Positions 23,201-32,432 of a DNA stretch of 64,000 nt are shown one piece after another. The stretch spans positions 4,774,001 to 4,838,000 of the forward strand of contig CM069876.1 in the NCBI GenBank assembly GCA_036172665.1, read 5' to 3'. Origin of the DNA: Prosopocoilus inquinatus (taxonomy: Eukaryota > Arthropoda > Insecta > Coleoptera > Lucanidae). Position 1 is the stretch's first letter; each line of letters opens with the position of its first letter. The notes beneath the pieces were generated by a model that ran no database searches, was not told where the DNA came from, and worked only from the letters and a program-made list of their open reading frames with translations. The position numbers were made by a program, and so were the translations under genes.

Positions 23201-24712
23201 GGAAAAATCGAAGGAGTGCGAACGTTTGCTGAAGGAGTACAGAAGCGAGAAAAATAAGGTACACTTAAGTATCTGCGTTGAAACCGCGCTAGATAAAACT
23301 AAAATATCTTGATTACAGTATCAAGGTTCCAAAGAACAATTAATCGAATTGGAGCAACAACTGAACGTGGCCAAGCAACGTTACAGGGAGGCTAAAGATG
23401 AACTTGAAGAGGTGCGGGCCTTGGTTGAAGATCAGCAGGGGCAACTTGATGACTATCGCAATAAAGTGAGATGATTAGTAATTATAACATTTTTTTCTGG
23501 ATAAGCATTACATGACTAACAGATGACAAGAGAATTTCTGTCATTGTCACAACTACTACTTACTAATACTACTAGCCACAGATTGCTACATCATTATTAA
23601 CTTCTTCATTTGACAAAATTGTGATATCATTGGCCTACAAATGTTTCTTTACAATTTTTATAAAAGTGAACACTGCTAGCTCTCACAGAATTTAAAAATT
23701 ATTTCAAGTTTAGCCCTGAACCGAAGAGAACCGGTTCATGTTAATTTATACCTACGACAAGCGAAATCTATGTATCCTGTGATTCACCTTTTCTTCTTCT
23801 TATTTAGTATCTTCAAGCTCAGCAAAACGTAGAAGAGCAACGTCGTCAGATCGATATGATGGAGTTAGAGAACGGCCGAATCAGCGAACAAGTCAACCTC
23901 GAAATTCAACGGGTCAAGAACCAATTCCAAGAGAAACTCCAAGAACTCACCCCTCTCCCTGACATACTCAAAGCGACGCAGTTGAAATTGCAAGAGGCCC
24001 AGCAAATGCATCTCCTGGCCGAGAGGAATAACGAAGGACTTGTTCGCGAACTCCAATCGTACAGGGACAAGGTCTAAATCCACATATTCAGCTTTTCGCT
24101 TGTTCTAAAAAAAGAAAATTGTTCCAGGCGGCTGCCTTAGCTGAAGAAATGGATAAGACAAAATCGGACCAACAACTTGGGGAAGACGAAAAAATGTCGC
24201 TCATTGCGCGCGCTGAAGAATGGGAGAACAAGTGTAACGAACTGAGCGAAGAAAATGACCGCCTCAAGACTGAATTGCTGAGATTGGAAGAGATCGCCGA
24301 AGAAAACCAAAAGCGCGCGCAAGAGAAGTTGCACGAGATCGCCCAACTTGCCGCTGAAGTTGAGAACGTGCGTGAAGAAGCCGCCCGCCAAGTGGCCAGG
24401 ACCAAAGACAGATGTGAAACGGTGAGACGTTCGATGCAGAATCAAATCGCGGATCTAGAAAGGCAACTGGCTCAAAGCCGGGCTCAAGCTAGGGCTGCCC
24501 AGAAAGACAGGGATGAAATCAGGCAGAAGATGCAGGCTCAAATCAATAACTTAAACGAGAACTTCGAGGATGCCCAAATGAGAATAAGAAATCTTCAGGG
24601 GCACGTAAACTTCCTCAAGAATTCTTACACCAACGTTTTCCCATCACCGGACCAAGACGTCAATGGTATTCCAGATGGAATAGACCCGTGTCACTGCCCC
24701 AACAATTATTAA
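20240..24712 (+). CDS. Large coiled-coil protein with Cys/Pro-rich inserts, 17 exons
   Basis: Exons read as 20240-20245, 20298-20579, 20632-20847, 20898-21068, 21124-21241, 21294-21424, 21476-21856, 21925-22016, 22243-22381, 22483-22512, 22570-22707, 22760-22897, 22952-22984, 23040-23258, 23319-23465, 23808-24071 and 24128-24712. All junctions are GT-AG and in phase, giving about 1,030 residues. Order: basic/polar N-terminus (about 1-170); acidic Glu/Asp region (170-310); coiled coil; Cys-Pro segment with repeated PPIC/PPVC motifs (about 400-435); further helical parts alternating with small Cys-Pro exons (CSPPPIC, PRPICP, LPPCQIPPC); a long heptad-rich C-terminal coiled coil with RIRNLQGHVNFLKNSY; and tail DPCHCPNNY. 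This suggests a structural filament, centrosomal or sperm-tail protein, but I recognise no ortholog. The first exon is the least certain part. Most introns are about 50 bp. Confidence 0.8.
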
Positions 24713-24741
24713 ATTGAACTGTAGACAAATTTATCCACCAC

Positions 24742-24747
24742 AATAAA
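24742..24747 (+). terminator. Polyadenylation signal of the coiled-coil gene
   Basis: AATAAA 30 bp after the stop codon at 24712. The LIM gene converges from the other strand; its TTTATT (AATAAA on the minus strand) copies lie at 24761-24766 and across its own stop codon at 24768-24773. Confidence 0.55.
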
Positions 24748-24768
24748 TAAGAAATAATTTTTTATTGT

Positions 24769-25323
24769 TTATTTTTTGAGCGATGCACAAGTTGAGCAAA
24801 TGGGGAAACCGTTTTCCACTTGGAATAAATTGTCAGTGATAGGCTTCTTGCATTTGATGCATACGAAGCATTCTTGGTGCCATTTTGCTCCTAGGGCGAC
24901 TACGATTTTGTCCGCGATTCCCTTTCCGCAGGCTTTACACTTATCGGCCAAGTTGGATTCGAAACATTTCTGACACACGGGTTTTCCATCTTTTTCCTTG
25001 AAGACCTGGTCTGTCAGTTTGGTTTTACACATAGAGCAAACGAAATGGTCTTCATGCCAATCGTGACCTAAAGCCTTGACGATCTTGTCCGTGATTGGTT
25101 TATTGCAGGCATGGCATTTGGGCGCAAATAAGTCTGCGTAGTCTTCGGGGCAGTAGGGTTTTCCATCTTGCAATTGGAACCTGTCGCCTTTGATAGGTTT
25201 CTTGCATTTCTCGCAGACGAAGTGCTCCGGATGGTAATACTTACCAAGAGCTGAGAGAACCGCGCCTTCGATTGGTTTCTTACAACCGTCACATGTTGGG
25301 ATGTTGACCATTTTTGGAGGCAT
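24769..25323 (-). CDS. Three-LIM-domain protein, intronless, 184 aa
   Basis: Three LIM zinc-binding domains fill the protein: about residues 11-64 (CDGC ... HPEHFVCEKC ... CPED), 70-122 (CHAC ... HEDHFVCSMC ... CQKC) and 129-181 (CKAC ... HQECFVCIKC ... CSTC). Each keeps the Cys/His ligands for two zinc ions. LIM domains mediate protein contacts; the repeats resemble those of paxillin and related cytoskeletal adaptors, but the LD motifs of paxillin are absent, so it is LIM-only. The ATG at 25323 is the first in frame; a second Met four codons later is also possible. The frame is uninterrupted, unlike the many-exon neighbour, so it may be a retrocopy or a compact gene. Its stop lies 57 bp from the stop of the convergent coiled-coil gene. 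Confidence 0.88.
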   Translation of the reverse strand: MPPKMVNIPTCDGCKKPIEGAVLSALGKYYHPEHFVCEKCKKPIKGDRFQLQDGKPYCPEDYADLFAPKCHACNKPITDKIVKALGHDWHEDHFVCSMCKTKLTDQVFKEKDGKPVCQKCFESNLADKCKACGKGIADKIVVALGAKWHQECFVCIKCKKPITDNLFQVENGFPICSTCASLKK

Positions 25324-26017
25324 GCTACGCGGTTTTTTTTTTGGTTAAAATCAATTACATCACATGTCAACCGAATATTAACATAAACTTGACATCACGT
25401 CAACCGAAAATGCTTATTTAAATTATTTATTATTATGACTTTTATAAACTACTCCTAACCTTTAACAAAGAAACTGGATTTAACCTCCTAACCAAAATTA
25501 AAAAGCATTATAATTTTTACCTTATTAAAAGTTTGAAAAAAAAACGAGTAACGACCATGATATTAAGAAGATGGTTTTAGATTCTATAACTCAGAACTCA
25601 AAAATTCCATTACGACATTACGGAAAATAATTACGTACAATTTATAAATTATAAATTATATCTAAATCTATTGGACTTTTTTGTGGGGATATTTAAAACA
25701 ATTTGTTTATGCTATTAACTTGGAAAACGATGTTGAAATTTTAAAACAAAAAATAAGCAACGGTGCCAATTCTATGGCGGAAACTGTTAATAATGTTTAT
25801 ACAGAATTTTTGAGCAGAGCTTAAAAAATGTTTTGAAATTCGGAGGTTAACCGTTGAATAAAATAATTATTTATTCCGTAATATTAATTTTTTATTTTAT
25901 CCAGTAATGTGCGTGTAGAGAATTGAACGTAATTTACGGAATACAGACAATATTGTCGTAGTACTATATTAGACACTTTGGGCGGACATTGCGTGGACGT
26001 ATTCGTATCACGTAAAC
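25324..26017. other. AT-rich intergenic sequence
   Basis: Upstream region of the LIM gene. No further coding sequence or repeat ends were recognised. Confidence 0.4.
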
Positions 26018-26029
26018 GTAAATCTATAC

Positions 26030-26619
26030 AAAATAGCGACATCTTACTATCGCTTTTTGACCTAACATTGCAGTAGGATAGACAAATTGAAGCGGGATTT
26101 GCTCCTAATGAGTCCCCCATGCAAGGCGGCCATGCTTGCTGTCAAAGCATAATGAAAGATTTTAGAAAAATTTTGTGCAAATCGTTTTTGATTGCAGTGA
26201 GAACCTCGAGCAGCCTCTGGACAGCTGTTTCAGCCCTGCTTGGGGCTTCTTCAGCAGAAACGTAGCTCGACATTCCCACTGCAGACCAAAAACGACTTGC
26301 CCAATTTATTCGCAATTGCGATGTAAGAATGATGAACATATAAAATAGCGACATCTTACTATCGCTTTTTGACCTAACATTGCAGTAGGATAGACAAACT
26401 GCAATGTTAGGTCAAAAAGCGATAGTAAGATGTCGCTATTTTATATGTTCATCATTCTTACATCGCAATTGCGAATAAATTGGGCAAGTCGTTTTTGGTC
26501 TGCAGTGGGAATGTCGAGCTACGTTTCTGCTGAAGAAGCCCCAAGCAGGGCTGAAACAGCTGTCCAGAGGCTGCTCGAGGTTCTCACTGCAATCAAAAAC
26601 GATTTGCACAAAATTTTTT
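26030..26619. mobile_element. Fold-back element with 12-bp target duplication (copy 2)
   Basis: Flanked by identical 12-mers GTAAATCTATAC (26018-26029 and 26620-26631). The first 120 bp match copy 1 at 17263-17607 (reverse orientation), including AGCGACATCTTAC, GGATAGACAAATTGAAGCG and GCAAGGCGGCCATGC. The rest is a long palindrome (26165-26619). One end is AAAATAGCGACATC, the other GATTTGCACAAAATTTTT. The 60-75-codon open frames seen on both strands are mirror images produced by the palindrome and are not taken as genes. Confidence 0.75.
26165..26619. repeat. Near-perfect palindrome, arms about 220 bp, 11-bp loop
   Basis: The left arm 26165-26386 and right arm 26398-26619 are reverse complements with differences only at the outermost bases. 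The loop is aggatagacaa. A transcript through it would form one long hairpin. Identical arms imply a very recent origin or an assembly artefact. Confidence 0.85.
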
Positions 26620-27037
26620 GTAAATCTATACGTATACGTTTACGACTTTGAGTGTTTTTAATTAGGGCAGTGGACTTTGGTTAGTGTTTTACGTCGGATA
26701 TTTAAGAGGTTCGTATAAGTGTTAAAAACGTATTCTTACAAAACATAGAGTATAAAAATTACAAAGTTTAAGTTCGTCAAGATTGACGCATCCGCAGAAA
26801 GGTACGGAAAGTGGGAGGAGCTAAACGTATCACAATATGTATACGTCGTACGGATACGGCTAAACAACTTTGTCCAAAGTGTTTATTATTTTGACAAGTA
26901 AACGATGTAGACTATGTAAACAATTGTTTTTTTTTCATGTGTCTAACATAAAATATGAACTTTCAAACAGGCACTTACAGGTACACAGTTAACCCATAAA
27001 GCTACATTTTAATAACATTCTTGCTTCTGATAATTGC

Positions 27038-27196
27038 AGGAAGGATATGAAACAAATAAGACACTTTAGGGAAACATTTTTGTTATTCATTCACATTTGA
27101 AAAGGCAAAAGCAATCCTGTTTGCGAAACGTCAAGTAAGTAATAAAAATTATTTTAGCTCGTTCCTAAAGTGTCTTATTTATTTTATATCCTTTCT
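27038..27196. mobile_element. Short MITE, about 159 bp
   Basis: The left end AGGAAGGATATGAAACAAAT and the reversed right end AAAGGATATAAAATAAAT continue into the shared AAGACACTTTAGG. The inverted repeats are about 35 bp, with non-coding sequence between them. Confidence 0.65.
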
Positions 27197-27199
27197 ATA

Positions 27200-28053
27200 A
27201 AATATATATTGGACAGTTTCTTTTCCAAATAATTACATGTCGCCTTGCACTTGTCCATTTGCTTTATTAATGTGTAATTAAACTTCTTCAAATGTTTTGT
27301 TTTTTATCTGCGTGGATGCAGCACATTAATGTTAATATTTCATTTAAAGCAGTTTATAAGGAAAATGTCGTTTGTATTGCACTATAGAACAAAATAATTT
27401 CAACTGTGAATGTCAACGGACAAAGATTTTCTACATTCTAGTCTACACATGGTTTACACGTAAAAGTTCTCAAACATTGCTTTATCTGTCAAAATTACCA
27501 TGTGAAAAATTTTTCTCTTGCATAAGAAAATTTGAAATTGAAATTTCCAAATTAACATTTTTAACAAAAATACCTGTCAGACATGAATATCAGTAAAGAA
27601 GTTTACAATAAACAAGAAAAATTCATTCCATCCAAAGTTTCAACGAGTATCTAACGTTTGCCAAAATGAAATTACTTCACAGGTCTTGAGGGTAGGTTCT
27701 ATAGTGCGCAGAGATCACCTGAGATAACTCATTGACGCCCTTATTGTTCCTAGAAAGTTTCTTGACCTCTTTTGGATATTGGTTCCACATTCGATGATTG
27801 CATTTTTTCCCTGGTTAAATAGTAATTTGTTATTCGATACATTCCGAAAGAATCATCGAAAGGCATAGTATCGATTACAAAATATCGAGTATCGGAACAT
27901 AAAATATCGATAGTGAAAAATATCTGCTGATACTTGTCTGCCCAACGTCAGTTATCTCATTATAAAATATACAGTGCTTTTATTTTATTTTACATACATA
28001 TCCCTATGTTGCATTTTATAATGATCATGTCAAAGCATTGTAAATCTAGGCAA
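27200..28053. other. AT-rich intergenic sequence
   Basis: No convincing gene. The CCAA at 28054-28057 is the left target duplication of the retrovirus that follows. Confidence 0.4.
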
Positions 28054-28057
28054 CCAA

Positions 28058-29030
28058 TGTAGACCGGGCTGCCCTTCTTTACTGGACATTAGTTTTTGGT
28101 TGGGGGATATTAACTCGCATTGCAGCACAGTCTACTGTAGGGGGGCCGATTTATTACAGGTGAATTTAAGGTATTTTCGCTGCCACCAAGTGTCTTTGAA
28201 TTAGGACACTGAATAAAATCATTACAAGGCCAGAGGCGTATGAGTTCTTCCAGGCTTAAAGAACTGTATACAGTTATTTCTTTGTCTTTTTTGTAGTTAC
28301 ACGTAATTAAAGTCAGAGCTACAGATTAAAGTATATTGAAGGAAATGAAAACGTACAAGGGAATATCAAATGTTATCCACTTATTACATCATTACGACAG
28401 TACCTGATATTTGAAGGAAAGACTCCCCTCTCCGTTGAGGACTCCGCAGCAGGATTTTTCTTGGAGTTACTCTCAGGTCGGGTTCTTCCGTTCTTTTTGG
28501 ATTCACTCAACCATCACCCGGTTATTAAACACAGTACAAATAATTTTCTTTGAGGAAGATTAATTAAAAAAAATTTAAAAAAAATAAACGGACTTTCAAT
28601 TAGTTACAGGAAAAATAAATGAATAAAAACCACAAGAGTCAAAAAGGGCTAGCGAATCATGTGTATACTTGAAGAGTAAGCAACGAACATTGACTATTTT
28701 CTTTCTCCGAGGGGGTCATACAGCCTGCATCTTATCTCAAAATTACGTCAAAATTCACTCAGTGACTGCTGTCACCTGACGTATCCCGTCTGAACTACTC
28801 TTTTTGCGTGGGTCGAATTACATTCCACTGGGTTTAATTCCCAGGCCACAGCAAGAGAAAAAAAAAATGTTATCACACTAATGTTTAGTCTCGGGCACGG
28901 CAAGTCCCTGATAAAAAGAATTTAGACATTCGCAATTTAGATTCTTTTACGAGCCATTAAAAAGGAATACGTCAGACTTATTTAGTAATTAAGAAATTAT
29001 ACATTAAGAGTAAAATTCCGGCTGTTTACA
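28058..29030 (-). repeat. 3' LTR of the endogenous retrovirus
   Basis: 973 bp, TGTA...TACA, essentially identical to 40722-41694. Because the element runs leftward this is its downstream LTR. A minus-strand AATAAA at 28150-28155 could serve as the polyadenylation signal. Confidence 0.95.
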
Positions 29031-29043
29031 TCCCTTCCCCCTT
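29031..29043 (-). promoter_or_regulatory. Polypurine tract
   Basis: On the minus strand AAGGGGGAAGGGA directly abuts the 3' LTR, the position and composition of the plus-strand primer for reverse transcription. Confidence 0.85.
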
Positions 29044-30011
29044 AGAAAAAGTATTGACCCGTGGTCAATAGCTTTTAAAGATCCAAAATTTGCCTGCTAC
29101 GGTTTCCCTTACAACAAAAAAGTATATACGCTTATAACTAAATTTCAAGATAGGTTTTCAATATGGTGACATGGGACGATTTTATATCAGTTTAACGTAT
29201 AACCTATAAAGTTACTTTTCTGGGCGCATGATAGATTGTTATACTTTCAAAAGTTTCGGCACTCTTGGGCGGAGTAAACTTTTCCATCCGGATACAGTGT
29301 TTCTTTTTCCACGGTTTTGAGTGTTGAACGTTACTTCGTACGGCTACCATCAGGGTTGATCGATGGTAACGCTGAATCCGCCATATCAGATATTGATCCA
29401 ACAGTGAACCCGCTCTCGGATCTCATCCTCAGGATTGCCCGATCATGGGTGGTTGGTTCAACAGTGTTTCAACGGTGCCATGTCCCAGGTCATTCCCATG
29501 TCAAGTTTACATATAAAAGAAAAACCAGTATCAGGTTCTCATAACATCTGATAGCAATCTCATAACATAAGGGTATATGCAAAAAGAAAGTATATTATTT
29601 AAAATTATAGAAAACTTAACATATATACGAGCGTAAAGAAAGGATGGGTGCTAAACAATGACACAAAGTTATTTAGCAAAATATACCAATAAACCGTTCC
29701 CTACACATACTTAAAAGTGAGGTTGCTACGTTTACATAAAGTGATCCCATTCTTCCTTTGCCTCTTACCTAATTATTAACGGGTACATTTAAAAACAAAC
29801 AAAAAAAAATAAAAAAAAAATCTAAGCATGCTGATTACATTTCTTTAAGCCCTCTTTTTGACATTTTAAACATTGTTAACAAACTTAACATTCTTCCCTA
29901 TCTAAAAAAAAAGAACAAATCAACTTTCGATTTTAAATCGATCCTATCTTACTTTTCATAGTCCTAACACTTGCAATAAATCGTCCTTATGTCCGTGCGC
30001 TGCTACACAGT
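29044..30011 (-). other. Retrovirus 3' untranslated region
   Basis: About 970 bp between the env stop codon and the polypurine tract. No open frame of interest. A-rich runs lie near 29800. Confidence 0.6.
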
Positions 30012-32042
30012 TCAGTTATCATCCTTTCGTCGCCAATCTCTTTCGGCATCACTCATCTCTAACGTGGGATACAACTGTTTTGATGCATCACGTTTCGTCT
30101 CTTCTTCCATTCTCCCGGTTGAGTTAACGTTTCTGTTGTGTTTGCCCGCATTTTCCATCTCAATTTCTGCACTTTCAGTACTTAATTGCTGTTTTTGGTC
30201 TTTGGGTTCTTTTGTATGGTGTCGGTGTACCCAAAACATTGTAACGCTGTCCAGTATTGCTCCTATGAGTCTGAAACTCCAACCAAAAATTTCGTATATC
30301 ATCACTCCATGAATTAGGGTGTCTATTAGGAATTTAATTGCTTTCCCGATGACGTATAATCCCATCAAGCCAGATGTGATAGTTCCTAAAGTAGTGATCC
30401 ATGAGTACAGTGTACCCCATGCTTTTGTCAACCAGGACTTTACTGTTTCTTCATCGATGAGTTGATCGAATGTTGTCCCTTGTTTATCTGTTGATATCCC
30501 CATCATTCCTCTCGTAATGATACCCTCCACAGCTTGTCTTTCAGACGGTAGTATCAAATGTTGTTGAAGCCTTTCCATATCCTCTTGAGAGTATAACCCT
30601 CCACTAAATAGGTTATTCGGATTGACATAGGTCCATTGATGGTCACTCGTGGGCTCCAATATTTGTGGAATAGGAATCTCATGAACGCCTTGTATATATT
30701 TATACCACTTTTCATTCAATTTGTAGGCAGAATATAGGAATGGGTTACATCCGGTCTCGGTACCAAATTTCTGTAACACATGATTTCTGGGCGTCATAAA
30801 CATGGTTTTATTATCATATATCACAGGCAGTTCTTTGTAACATCTGTCAGTACGTCTCACCGAAACTTCTACAGGTAGACACTGGATGATGTGAACTATT
30901 TCTCCGTAGTTAACAGCTGTGTACCCTGGTACTTGCATCTTTGCGAAAGCGAATGCCTCCGGTGCTATTATGGCTAGGGTCTGTAAATTCCTTAAGACTT
31001 GTTGTTCAAGAGCACACTTGTGAGCGATAACATCGGCGTATAAGGCAGAAACTTGGCCTTGTATGTGCCTCTCAACAAATACTACTTTCGCGTTAGTATA
31101 TGCTGTTGGATCCATGGTTAAGACGTTAAGAGTTGTTCTTTTGAAGTAAAACTTCCCATTCTCAGAGGGTTTGACGACGAAAAACTTTGGGTGATCGGTT
31201 TCGTAGGCTGATTGTCCACAAATCATTGTTGGTCTAGAAACAGGCATAGCAAATACCGTTTGTCCTCGATCAACCGAGTAAATGACAGTTCCTTGCCCTG
31301 ATACCTCTCCACTGGGTATTAATTTATCCGCCGGTCCTTCATATAATACTGTATATTTCCTCTCTGAACACTGACTGTCGTCAACATGCTCCCAGTAGGT
31401 TTCACCAAATACGGAATCAATGCAAGCTTTCCCCTTGTATGGGCATTGAATTCCTCCCGGAAGGTGGATTTCATTTTCCCCTATCTTCGCAGGCGAATAG
31501 CGTTGGTACAAGGAAATTTCCAATGCAGCTTGTACGATCACATCGTCCCAACGTCCTTTATGGTCCTCATACGAGCTTCCTAGGCAACTGCTTTCTCCCG
31601 TCATCCTTCCTGCCATTAGGACTGTCGCTTGAGTAGTTCCATTGATAATTAGCTGATCGATATTCTTACCATAAAAACTCAGAAGACTTCGGGTTAAATG
31701 CATTTCCTGGCATCTTGCTCGACCTATTGGATGTATATAGGTAGCAAGTCCATTAAGGGTAGCAGACATATGTGAATGCATACCACAATGGGATATCAAT
31801 CGGGTTACGTGAATCTTACACTGGATAACAGGCAACATCTCTAATTCATTCACCTGGAGTAGTTGGATCTCTTCTCGATTGGATTTGATCTGAGATGGCG
31901 GGTCCTTACATCTGCCGATATCGATTAGACTGAAACTAGTCAAATTCATCCTCTGATTTTGACAATCGTAAGCTATGATGGAGAGAACTGGTTCGAACAA
32001 AAGGATAACTGTCAGAAGCACTATTAGGTTTGATTTCACCAT
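30012..32042 (-). CDS. env: Envelope glycoprotein, chuvirus-like type, 676 aa
   Basis: A complete ORF in the env position. It begins with a hydrophobic signal peptide (about residues 1-21), followed by a Cys-rich ectodomain with several N-X-S/T sites (for example NLTS, NGTT, NKTM). A long hydrophobic stretch (about 543-604) includes the membrane anchor, and a polar tail of about 70 residues contains YPTL. I see no RXKR-type furin site, which gypsy and baculovirus-F-like envelopes carry. The spacing of the ectodomain cysteines and the overall look recall the glycoproteins of arthropod chuviruses (Jingchuvirales), some of which have been reported as captured by insect LTR elements; this assignment is from memory of the family, not from a search. 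The protein would mediate receptor binding and membrane fusion. It is probably expressed from a spliced RNA, since its frame is separate from pol by 390 bp. Confidence 0.8.
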   Translation of the reverse strand: MVKSNLIVLLTVILLFEPVLSIIAYDCQNQRMNLTSFSLIDIGRCKDPPSQIKSNREEIQLLQVNELEMLPVIQCKIHVTRLISHCGMHSHMSATLNGLATYIHPIGRARCQEMHLTRSLLSFYGKNIDQLIINGTTQATVLMAGRMTGESSCLGSSYEDHKGRWDDVIVQAALEISLYQRYSPAKIGENEIHLPGGIQCPYKGKACIDSVFGETYWEHVDDSQCSERKYTVLYEGPADKLIPSGEVSGQGTVIYSVDRGQTVFAMPVSRPTMICGQSAYETDHPKFFVVKPSENGKFYFKRTTLNVLTMDPTAYTNAKVVFVERHIQGQVSALYADVIAHKCALEQQVLRNLQTLAIIAPEAFAFAKMQVPGYTAVNYGEIVHIIQCLPVEVSVRRTDRCYKELPVIYDNKTMFMTPRNHVLQKFGTETGCNPFLYSAYKLNEKWYKYIQGVHEIPIPQILEPTSDHQWTYVNPNNLFSGGLYSQEDMERLQQHLILPSERQAVEGIITRGMMGISTDKQGTTFDQLIDEETVKSWLTKAWGTLYSWITTLGTITSGLMGLYVIGKAIKFLIDTLIHGVMIYEIFGWSFRLIGAILDSVTMFWVHRHHTKEPKDQKQQLSTESAEIEMENAGKHNRNVNSTGRMEEETKRDASKQLYPTLEMSDAERDWRRKDDN

Positions 32043-32432
32043 TTTAACTCACTTTTTAGTTCTTTAGTTTATTATTATTTTTTTTTTTTTTTTTTCACTT
32101 AAATGTATCTCACAGGGTTCTTACTAATATAAGTCTTTACTATACTGTCCCTATATTATATTATTCAAAGAAAAGGAAGAATGTTATTTGCAGAGCTTAG
32201 TAACTTGACAAATGCAATCGCACAATCGCAGAAATAATAGCATTAAGAAAACCTGTAACTCAAGAAAATAGTAACCTGACCCATAAATACATATAACTCT
32301 ATACTTTGTTTTATAACATAAAAATCCCATGATTAATAAAATAAATATATTTAAAAAAGAAAATAGGTAAACAACAAAACAATCCATTTCTAAATTTTGA
32401 AATAATCATTGACCTTGCTAAAAGGGTGGAGA

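Noticed and set aside
26030..26450. Repeated AGCGACATCTTAC blocks as a CRISPR-like array
   Set aside because: Copies are few, unevenly spaced and partly inverted; this is eukaryotic transposon DNA.
26142..26651. Mirror-image open frames of about 70 codons on both strands
   Set aside because: They are the same sequence read twice because of the palindrome, and the related copy at 17263-17607 does not keep the frame.
28400..28860. tRNA-like phrase inside the LTR (GGGTTTAATTCCCAGGCC)
   Set aside because: No cloverleaf could be built around it, and both LTRs carry it as ordinary repeat sequence.
29204..29544. Open frames in the retrovirus 3' region
   Set aside because: Short, on both strands, without recognisable content; treated as untranslated region.
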